26,989 nt of DNA. It comes from Chloroflexota bacterium. GTDB lineage: Bacteria > Chloroflexota > Anaerolineae > Anaerolineales > Anaerolineaceae. This document shows positions 7,457 to 13,459 of this stretch, piece after piece. The notes below the pieces were generated by a model. The model was not told the origin of the DNA. It worked only from the letters and a program-made list of their open reading frames with translations, and made no database searches. The stretch's first letter is position 1. Each line of letters opens with the position of its first letter. A program made the translations under genes and the position numbers. The stretch lies in assembly GCA_029777225.1 (NCBI GenBank), contig JAKOSR010000010.1, forward strand, positions 1 through 26,989, read 5' to 3'.

Positions 7457-8320
7457 ATGCCTGCTGTATCTATGAAAGCGCTCCTCGAGAGCGGCGTCCA
7501 TTTTGGACATCGAACCAACAAGTGGAATCCCCGCATGCGCCCGTACATCTTTACGGAACGCAATGGTATCCACATCATTGACCTGCAGCAAACTGTCAAG
7601 CTGCTGGATGAGGCATTCAACAAGGTGCGCGATACCATCGCCGCCGGTGGCACCATCCTGTTCGTCGGCACCAAGCGCCAGGCCCAGGAAACCATCCAGG
7701 AAGAAGCCGACCGTTGTGGCATGCCCTACGTGAACCAGCGCTGGTTGGGCGGCACACTCACCAACTGGGTCACCATCCAACAGCGCCTGGTTGAGCTGGT
7801 CCGTCTTGAGAAAATGAATGACACCGGTGAAATCAACCTTCTCACCAAGAAGGAAGGCCTGCTCATCAACCGCGAGGTTGTCAGGCTGAATTCCCGTCTG
7901 AGCGGCCTGCGCAACATGAAGCGCCTACCTGATTTGGTCTTCGTCGTGGATATCGAACGCGAAGCCACCGCCGTGCACGAAGCCTTCGTCAAGGAAATCC
8001 CCGTGGTAGCCATGGTGGATACCAACTGTGACCCCGGCAAAATTGACTACGTCATCCCCTCCAACGACGACGCCATCCGCGCCATCAAGCTGCTGGTTGG
8101 CCGCATGGCCGACGCGGTGATTGAAGGCAAGATGATGCGCAAGGACGTGGAAGAAGAAGCTGCCACTGAAGAGCGCCCCACTGCCATTTCCCGTAAAATC
8201 GAGGATGACATTGAGCTGGCTGATGAGGACCTGTTGGGTGAAGCCACCCGCGCCCGCATCGCGAGCGAAAAACCCGCTGTTGATGAGACCGCGACCGAAG
8301 AGGAAACCAAAGCCGAATAG
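7457..8320 (+). CDS. rpsB: 30S ribosomal protein S2
   Basis: 287-residue ribosomal protein S2, which joins the 30S subunit late and helps recruit S1 or hold mRNA at the Shine-Dalgarno region. Signature segments are present: LLESGVHFGHRTNKWNPRM at the N-terminus, the NQRWLGGTLTNW segment at about 94-105, and PVVAMVDTNCDPGKIDYVIP in the second half. After about residue 230 the protein carries an acidic, low-complexity tail (AATEE, EDDIELADEDL, TATEEETKAE), longer than in E. coli S2 and common in other phyla. The start is ATG 7457, preceded by AAAGGAG. It heads the rpsB-tsf unit, with 48 bases to tsf. Confidence 0.97.
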   Translation: MPAVSMKALLESGVHFGHRTNKWNPRMRPYIFTERNGIHIIDLQQTVKLLDEAFNKVRDTIAAGGTILFVGTKRQAQETIQEEADRCGMPYVNQRWLGGTLTNWVTIQQRLVELVRLEKMNDTGEINLLTKKEGLLINREVVRLNSRLSGLRNMKRLPDLVFVVDIEREATAVHEAFVKEIPVVAMVDTNCDPGKIDYVIPSNDDAIRAIKLLVGRMADAVIEGKMMRKDVEEEAATEERPTAISRKIEDDIELADEDLLGEATRARIASEKPAVDETATEEETKAE

Positions 8321-8368
8321 TTGGGTGGTTCCCGAGCGGACCCGCTCCAAGCAAGAAAAGGAATTTAT

Positions 8369-8989
8369 ATGGAAATCACGATTGACATGATTAAAGAACT
8401 GCGCGAGAAGACCGGCTGTGGCATCATGGATTGCCGCACCGCGCTGCAGAATTCCAATGGCGATTTTGAAAAAGCCCTCGAAGAACTGCGCGAAAAAGGC
8501 CTCAAGAAAGCGGAAAAACGCGCCGACCGGGTTGCCTCTGAAGGCCGCCTGGAAGTCTACATCCACGCCGAAGGCCGCCTGGTGGTGGTTGTGGAATTGA
8601 ACAGCGAAACTGACTTCGTTGGCAAGTCCGAGAGTTTTAAAGAGCTCGCCCACGAAATTGCGCTGCAAATTGCCGCCGCCAGCCCCGAATACGTTTCTGA
8701 AGCTGACATCCCCGCCGAAGTCATCTCCGCCGAGACCGCTGGTGTGACCGAGCGTGTGCGCGCCGAAGGCAAGCCGGAAGCCATCATCCCCAAGATTGTG
8801 GATGGCTACATGAAGAAGTTCAAGGACGAGAAAGTGCTCCTGAACCAGAAGTACATCCGCGACGAATCCCGCACCGTGGCCGACCTCATCAACGACAAGG
8901 TCGCCGCCCTCGGCGAGAGCATCATCGTGCGCCGCTTCATCCGCTGGGCTTTGGGCGAGACCACCAAGCAACCGGAGACGGAAGAATAG
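8369..8989 (+). CDS. tsf: Elongation factor Ts, short form
   Basis: EF-Ts, the guanine nucleotide exchange factor of EF-Tu. The N-terminal UBA-like domain is plain (ITIDMIKELREKTGCGIMDC, residues 3-22), followed by ALQNSNGDFEKALEELREKG. The core contains SETDFVGKSESF, the segment that contacts EF-Tu. At 206 residues it is well short of the E. coli protein (283) and appears to have one core subdomain, as in Thermus and several deep phyla. The start is ATG 8369, since AAAAGGA lies about six bases upstream. The frame is open further upstream, but that part is not conserved. It is co-transcribed with rpsB and ends at a strong terminator. Confidence 0.96.
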   Translation: MEITIDMIKELREKTGCGIMDCRTALQNSNGDFEKALEELREKGLKKAEKRADRVASEGRLEVYIHAEGRLVVVVELNSETDFVGKSESFKELAHEIALQIAAASPEYVSEADIPAEVISAETAGVTERVRAEGKPEAIIPKIVDGYMKKFKDEKVLLNQKYIRDESRTVADLINDKVAALGESIIVRRFIRWALGETTKQPETEE

Positions 8990-8993
8990 TTTG

Positions 8994-9025
8994 AAAAGAG
9001 CCAACCAAGTGTTGGCTCTTTTTTT
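8994..9025 (+). terminator. Intrinsic terminator after tsf
   Basis: GAGCCAAC (8998-9005) and GTTGGCTC (9011-9018) form a perfect 8-bp stem with a five-base loop, preceded by four A and followed by seven T. It starts nine bases after the tsf stop. The last T bases run into the promoter elements of pyrH. Confidence 0.9.
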
Positions 9026-9035
9026 GACATATAAT
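9024..9035 (+). promoter_or_regulatory. pyrH promoter region
   Basis: TTGACA (9024-9029) directly abuts TATAAT (9030-9035), so the two cannot serve as -35 and -10 of one promoter. TATAAT is well placed as the -10, with a start of transcription near 9042 and a short leader containing GGAGG (9048-9052) before ATG 9057. The true -35 would fall inside the terminator stem. Confidence 0.5.
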
Positions 9036-9056
9036 CATTAAAACGATGGAGGCACA

Positions 9057-9788
9057 ATGAGCGAAGATACCCAGTCCGTGGTTTACAAACGCATATTGCT
9101 GAAACTCTCCGGTGAGTCCCTGGCCGGCCCGGGCGGCTTTGGCATAGACCCCACCCAGGCCAGGGTGATTGCCCAGTTGGTGCAGCGGGTTCAAACCATG
9201 GGGGTGGATGTGGCCATCGTGATTGGCGCGGGCAACCTTTGGCGCGGAGCCACTGGCGAGAACACCGGCATGGACCGCGCGACCGCGGACTACATGGGCA
9301 TGCTGGCCACGGTGATGAACGCTCTGGCCCTGATGGACGCCCTGGAACAGCTGGGGGTGGTCACCCGGGTCATGTCCGCCATCGAGATGCGTACGGTAGC
9401 CGAGCCGTACATTCGCCGGCGAGCCATGCGTCACCTGGAAAAAGGACGGGTGGTCATCTTTGGCGGCGGTACAGGCAACCCCTATTTCTCCACTGATACC
9501 GCGGCCGCGCTGCGCGCCACCGAAATTGACGCCGACGTGGTCATCAAAGCCACCAAGGTGGACGGCGTCTACGATAGTGACCCCAAAACCAACCCGAACG
9601 CGGTCAAGTTTGAGCGCCTGACCCACATGGAAACCCTAAGCCGGCGCCTGAATGTGATGGACAGCACCGCGGTTTCGCTGTGCATGGATAACGACATGCC
9701 CATCCTCGTGCTCAATCTCTGGGAGCCCGAGGCGCTCATCCGCGCACTGCACGGAGAGCTGGTCGGCACCCTGGTGAGCATGGATTAA
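9057..9788 (+). CDS. pyrH: UMP kinase
   Basis: 243-residue bacterial uridylate kinase of the amino-acid-kinase fold. It phosphorylates UMP to UDP for RNA, DNA and cell-wall sugar synthesis, normally as a hexamer controlled by GTP and UTP. Family segments are in order: LLKLSGESLAG (phosphate-binding lysine), VIGAGNLWRGA, DRATADYMGMLATVMNAL, FGGGTGNPYFSTDTAAALRA and KATKVDGVYDSDP. Length is typical. The start is ATG 9057 with GGAGG upstream. It follows rpsB-tsf, as in many bacteria, but behind a terminator with its own promoter. The ribosome recycling factor gene that usually comes next is not here. A terminator follows and then convergent genes. Confidence 0.97.
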   Translation: MSEDTQSVVYKRILLKLSGESLAGPGGFGIDPTQARVIAQLVQRVQTMGVDVAIVIGAGNLWRGATGENTGMDRATADYMGMLATVMNALALMDALEQLGVVTRVMSAIEMRTVAEPYIRRRAMRHLEKGRVVIFGGGTGNPYFSTDTAAALRATEIDADVVIKATKVDGVYDSDPKTNPNAVKFERLTHMETLSRRLNVMDSTAVSLCMDNDMPILVLNLWEPEALIRALHGELVGTLVSMD

Positions 9789-9816
9789 TCAATTTCGCGC
9801 AATTTACTTGCCATTC

Positions 9817-9848
9817 ACACAGCTCCCTATCCAGGGAGCTGTGTTTGT
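9817..9848 (+). terminator. Intrinsic terminator after pyrH
   Basis: ACACAGCTCCCT (9817-9828) and AGGGAGCTGTGT (9833-9844) form a perfect 12-bp stem with a four-base loop. The following T-tract is short (TTGTT). It lies 28 bases past the pyrH stop. Confidence 0.75.
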
Positions 9849-10062
9849 TCACCCTGAGTTTACTTGCTACTGAAGGGGGCGCCTGACGCCAGTCCTCAAT
9901 AGACGTGATTTGCCAGCCAGTGACCACCCGGTCACCCGGCCCCAAGATTTGATGTGCCAGTGCAAGGCGTTTCGCACCGTGCCGGAAGAGGTAAATGGCC
10001 AGTTCCCTGACTGGCTCACGCAAGCTTATACCGCGGCTGGGTGAAGGATGCCTCTGGCCCAA
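9849..10062 (-). other. Possible small ORF or gene remnant between two terminators
   Basis: On the minus strand an open frame runs from a TTG at 10062 through this gap, with protein-like composition (REPVRELAIYLFRHG, then LGPGDRVVTGWQ). It then runs on into antisense pyrH. It has no Shine-Dalgarno site or ATG and lies just behind a strong terminator. I do not recognise the sequence. It may be an eroded gene or chance. Nothing else is seen in this gap of about 220 bases. Confidence 0.2.
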
Positions 10063-10065
10063 TTT

Positions 10066-10089
10066 AAAAAACGGCTGACGCCGTTTTTT
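10066..10089. terminator. Bidirectional terminator downstream of yqhD
   Basis: AAAAAACGGC (10066-10075) and GCCGTTTTTT (10080-10089) form a perfect 10-bp stem with a TGAC loop. The A/T arms supply a T-run on both strands. It ends the minus-strand yqhD transcript 24 bases past its stop and could also back up the pyrH terminator. Confidence 0.85.
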
Positions 10090-10113
10090 AGTTTTTACTA
10101 TTGTCGAAGATAC

Positions 10114-11277
10114 TTAGCGGCTCAAGCGCAGGATGGCGGCCACGTCCGCAGCCTGGATATCGTGGTTTTCCCCTTTGCCCCAACCCTGCTGCTCAAAGCG
10201 CTGTGCCACCTTTTCGGCAGCTTCCTCGGGGTCAATCCCATACGCGGTCAGCGTTGTAGGCATACCCAGGCTGTGGAAGAACGCTGAGAGCGCCTCCAGG
10301 GTGCGGTTGATGCGTTCATCGTACTTCTGGCATTTAATCTCAAATACGCGGTAACCCATTTGCAGCAACTTGGCTTTCTTCTGCCTGCGCTGATGCCATA
10401 GCAGCCACGGGAGAACCACCGCAAGGGATTCGGCGTGGTCCAGCCCATAGAGCGCGGTCAGCTCATGCCCAATGCTGTGGGTGGACCAGTCCTGTGGTAC
10501 GCCCATGCCAATCAGGTGGTTGAGCGCGTTGGTGCAAGCCCACATGTAATTGGCGCGGGCGTCATAATCCGCCGGCTGACGCATGGCTTTGGGCGCCATT
10601 TCCATCAGGCCCATCAGCAGGGCTTCCGCCTGCCTGTCTTGCACAACCGCTCCAACCGGGTAAGTCAGATACTGTTCAAGCACATGCACAAAGGCGTCCA
10701 CAAGGCCGTTGCGGACCTGTTTTTCGGGGAGTGAGTAGGTGGTCTCCGGGTCCAGGATGGAAAACTTGGGGAAGACCTTGTCGCTGCCAAACGAAAGCTT
10801 TTCCCCGGTTTCACGGCGGGAAATGACGCTGTTGTGGTTCATCTCGCTGCCGGTGGCCGGTAGGGTGAGCACCACGCCCAGCGGGATGGCTTTTTTCAAC
10901 TTCTTCGCCACGCCTTTGGCGAGGATGTCCCAGGGGTCGCCTTCGGTATAACGCGCGGCCAGGGAAATAAATTTCGCGCCGTCAATCACCGAACCCCCAC
11001 CGACGGCCAGGAGGAAGTCGATTTCCTTCTTGCGCACCAGCTGAACCGCTTTCATCAGCGTACTGTAATCCGGGTTGGACTCAATCCCGCCAAATTCGCG
11101 CACATGATGGTTTTTGAGCGCCGTCATCACCTGGTCGTACACCCCATTTTGCTTGATTGACCCACCGCCGTAAAGCAGAAGCACCCTAGCATTCCTGGGC
11201 ACGCGTTTGCTAAGCTTTGCGATGGTGCCCTTGCCAAAAATAATCCGGGTTGGGTTATAGAACTGGAAATTATCCAT
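10114..11277 (-). CDS. yqhD: Iron-family NADPH-dependent alcohol dehydrogenase / aldehyde reductase (YqhD-type)
   Basis: 387 residues, the same length as E. coli YqhD and collinear with it along most of the chain. YqhD reduces short aldehydes with NADPH, protecting against aldehydes from lipid peroxidation. The nucleotide-binding glycine runs GGGS lie at 37-40 and 93-96. The metal ligands fall at the E. coli positions: D194 and H198 (VDAFVH), H267 (DWSTH) and H281 (GLDHAES). The C-terminus has GENHDI as in YqhD. The start has a strong SD, AGGAGGA, about five bases before the ATG. It lies 57 bases behind the metal exporter gene on the same strand and probably ends a trpS-CDF-yqhD transcript. 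Exact substrate is inferred from the family only. Confidence 0.93.
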   Translation of the reverse strand: MDNFQFYNPTRIIFGKGTIAKLSKRVPRNARVLLLYGGGSIKQNGVYDQVMTALKNHHVREFGGIESNPDYSTLMKAVQLVRKKEIDFLLAVGGGSVIDGAKFISLAARYTEGDPWDILAKGVAKKLKKAIPLGVVLTLPATGSEMNHNSVISRRETGEKLSFGSDKVFPKFSILDPETTYSLPEKQVRNGLVDAFVHVLEQYLTYPVGAVVQDRQAEALLMGLMEMAPKAMRQPADYDARANYMWACTNALNHLIGMGVPQDWSTHSIGHELTALYGLDHAESLAVVLPWLLWHQRRQKKAKLLQMGYRVFEIKCQKYDERINRTLEALSAFFHSLGMPTTLTAYGIDPEEAAEKVAQRFEQQGWGKGENHDIQAADVAAILRLSR

Positions 11278-11334
11278 GTTTCCTCCTGGTTCAATGGTCG
11301 GCCGCGGTTACGCTTTGGCCTTAACCGAAAGCAG

Positions 11335-12312
11335 TTATTCGACTGAGCCACCAGCCGGGTGGACAATGGCATGCTCATGAGAATGATAGTGCACGTGCAC
11401 CGCGCGCACATAGTCAATCTCCTGGATGAGCTGGCTTTCCACCACATCCGCGATGCGGTCGCCCGCGTCCACGCTGATATTCCCATCCACGAAGATGGCC
11501 ACGTTGATGACCAAATACTGGCCAAAGCGGTGCGCCTGGGTGGAGTCAATCCCTTCCACGCCGGGGATAGTCGCCAACAGCTCGGTTATCTTGACTTCCA
11601 GCGCCTTGCCAGGGATGGTGTCCATCAGGTCGTCGGTGGAGTCACGCAAGATGCCAATACCGGTGCGCAGGATGACCAACGCCACAATCGCGCCGGCCAG
11701 CGGGTCCACCCACAAGTACCCGCGCAAGGAGAGGAAGATGCCAATCACGACCGCTGATGCTGAAAAAATATCGTTCCGGTGGTCACGCGCCAGGGCAATG
11801 ATGGAGGGGTTGTTGGTCCGTTCGCCAACTTTGTGGGTGTAGACCGAGAGCAGCGTTTTCAACAATACGGTGAACAGCGCGATGTAGATGGTGAAGGTCA
11901 TGCTGCCCGAAAAATCGCTGGTCCCATTAATAAAATCAAACAGGGAATTAATCGCGTTCCAGAAAATAGTGATGGCGGTGGTGATGACGAACGCGCCCAC
12001 CACCAGCGCACCCACGCTCTCGAACTGGGTGTGGCCGTAGGGGTGCTCATCGTCGGCAGGTTTATGGGCCGCGCGTACAAACACAGACACCACGATGTTG
12101 TAGACCACATCCGAGGTGCTGTTGATGCCATCGGCGAGCAAGGCCGGCGAATGGCCCACGATGCCAATTGCTGTCTTGATGATGGCCAGGAAAATATTGG
12201 ATATCAGGGTCAAGCCCACCGCGCGGTTGCTGAGCCGCGTGCGGAGGACTGGATCGATTTTTTCCACGTGCTCCAAGCGTTCTTCCTCAACGACTTGCGT
12301 GGTGTTGCTCAT
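11335..12312 (-). CDS. Cation diffusion facilitator (CDF) family metal exporter
   Basis: 325-residue CDF transporter that exports divalent metal in exchange for protons. It has six membrane segments in the first 220 residues or so and a cytoplasmic ferredoxin-like domain at the C-terminus with a His-rich end (VHVHYHSHEHAIVH). The transport site in helices 2 and 5 reads N64-xxx-D68 (in ADGINSTSD) and D177-xxx-D181 (in RDHRND). HPYGH at 90-94 is the usual loop between helices 2 and 3. Zinc-type CDFs use His/Asp pairs. An Asn-Asp-Asp-Asp set has been linked to manganese exporters such as streptococcal MntE, so manganese is my tentative guess. The start codon overlaps the trpS stop (ATGA), indicating translational coupling. 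yqhD follows. Confidence 0.92.
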   Translation of the reverse strand: MSNTTQVVEEERLEHVEKIDPVLRTRLSNRAVGLTLISNIFLAIIKTAIGIVGHSPALLADGINSTSDVVYNIVVSVFVRAAHKPADDEHPYGHTQFESVGALVVGAFVITTAITIFWNAINSLFDFINGTSDFSGSMTFTIYIALFTVLLKTLLSVYTHKVGERTNNPSIIALARDHRNDIFSASAVVIGIFLSLRGYLWVDPLAGAIVALVILRTGIGILRDSTDDLMDTIPGKALEVKITELLATIPGVEGIDSTQAHRFGQYLVINVAIFVDGNISVDAGDRIADVVESQLIQEIDYVRAVHVHYHSHEHAIVHPAGGSVE

Positions 12313-13304
12313 CGGGTGAGCCCCACAGCCTTGCGTATGCGCGCAAGCACAGGCCGCGCGATTTCCCGCGCCTTTTCAGCCCCCTGGCCCAACAGGTCGT
12401 CCAGGTAAGCGTGGTCGTTAATCATCTCGCCATATTTCCGGCGAGCCTCGGCAAAGTAGGCCAGGATGGTCTCCGCCAGCTCCTGTTTCAGGGCACCATA
12501 AGCCAGGCCGCCATCCAGGTATTGCTGGTGCACTTCAGCAAGACGCTCGGGCGCAGCAAAATGCCGGTAAATCTGGTACAGGTTGCAGGTGTCCGGGTCC
12601 TTGGGTTCCTCGGGAGTACGGCTATCGGTGACAATCCGCATTATTTGCTTGCGCAATTCTTTTTCTGGAGCAAATATCGGGATGGTATTCCCATAGCTCT
12701 TGCTCATCTTGCGCCCATCTATCCCAGGGATGGACTGCACGTCTTCAGAAATGACCCCATCAGGCACCTTCATAGTCTTGCCATAGGTGCGGTTGAAGTT
12801 TTCGGCGATATCCCGCGTGATTTCGATGTGTTGTTTCTGGTCCAGGCCCACCGGCACGACGTCGGAGTTGTAGAGCAGGATGTCCGCGGCCATTAGCACC
12901 GGGTAATAAAACAGGCCGGCGTTCACGTCAAAGTCCGGGTCACGGCCGGTTTCCACGTTTTTATCCACGGCCGCCTTATAGGCGTGCGCGCGGTTTAGCA
13001 GCCCTTTGGGGGTAACGCAACTGAGTATCCACGTGCACTCTGGGATTTCATGGATGTCGGATTGTCGGAAAAAGACGCTCTTTTCGGGGTCCAGCCCCAA
13101 TGCCAGCCATGAAGCCGCCACTTCGTAGATCAGGCCTTGCAGTTCCTTGCGCTCCGGCGTGGTGGTGAGGGCATGCAGGTCGGCAACAAAATACAAGCCG
13201 AGGTACTTTTGGGTGAGGGCAATGGCAGGTTTGTACATGCCAAAGTAATTGCCAATGTGGGGGTTGCCGGTGGGTTTAATCCCGGTTAATGAAATGGGTG
13301 GCAT
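12309..13304 (-). CDS. trpS: Tryptophanyl-tRNA synthetase
   Basis: 331-residue class I aminoacyl-tRNA synthetase that charges tRNA-Trp. The ATP-binding HIGH-type motif is seen as PTGNPHIGNYFG near residue 12, and the KMSKS loop as GRKMSKSYGN at about 200. VADLHALTT and GLDQKQHIEITRDIA are TrpRS-specific segments that shape the tryptophan and ATP sites. Length matches bacterial TrpRS. The ATG at 13304 is preceded by TAGGAG at a good distance. An upstream TTG at 13325 is less likely. A -10 box TATAAT (13343 to 13338) lies close by. Its stop overlaps the start of the CDF gene by four bases. I see no T-box or tryptophan leader in the short 5' region. Confidence 0.96.
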   Translation of the reverse strand: MPPISLTGIKPTGNPHIGNYFGMYKPAIALTQKYLGLYFVADLHALTTTPERKELQGLIYEVAASWLALGLDPEKSVFFRQSDIHEIPECTWILSCVTPKGLLNRAHAYKAAVDKNVETGRDPDFDVNAGLFYYPVLMAADILLYNSDVVPVGLDQKQHIEITRDIAENFNRTYGKTMKVPDGVISEDVQSIPGIDGRKMSKSYGNTIPIFAPEKELRKQIMRIVTDSRTPEEPKDPDTCNLYQIYRHFAAPERLAEVHQQYLDGGLAYGALKQELAETILAYFAEARRKYGEMINDHAYLDDLLGQGAEKAREIARPVLARIRKAVGLTR

Positions 13305-13337
13305 TCTTCGCGCTCCTAGGGGCAAATTAATTCTGTA

Positions 13338-13343
13338 ATTATA
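13338..13343 (-). promoter_or_regulatory. -10 box of the trpS operon
   Basis: TATAAT on the minus strand (13343 to 13338), about 33 bases before the trpS ATG. No convincing -35 is seen 16-18 bases further up. Confidence 0.45.
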
Positions 13344-13413
13344 ACGCTTATGCCGTCCGGCGCACCCGAAGGCCGATGCTCAATCGCGGCGCCAGGCCTC
13401 CCACGCCTGAATC

Positions 13414-13446
13414 AAAAAGTGCCAGCTTATTCAGCTGGCACTTTTT
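13414..13446. terminator. Strong bidirectional terminator after the clostripain gene
   Basis: AAAAAGTGCCAGCT (13414-13427) and AGCTGGCACTTTTT (13433-13446) form a perfect 14-bp stem with a five-base loop and T-runs on both strands. It ends the minus-strand peptidase transcript 14 bases after its stop and insulates it from the trpS promoter. Confidence 0.9.
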
Positions 13447-13459
13447 CGATCAAGCATTC

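Noticed and set aside
8321..8368. N-terminal extension of EF-Ts from the base after the rpsB stop
   Set aside because: The conserved protein begins at MEITIDMIKELR, and the ribosome-binding site AAAAGGA is directly before ATG 8369.
7925..9004. Long open frame on the minus strand opposite rpsB and tsf
   Set aside because: It lies wholly antisense to two highly conserved genes, and its translation is Phe/Val/Gly-rich shadow sequence with no start signals.
9024..9035. TTGACA plus TATAAT as a full promoter
   Set aside because: The two hexamers abut with no spacer, so they cannot act together. Only TATAAT is kept as a -10.
13305..13413. tRNA or T-box leader upstream of trpS
   Set aside because: The -10 box is about 33 bases from the start codon, too close for a T-box, and no tRNA cloverleaf or T-box motif is seen.
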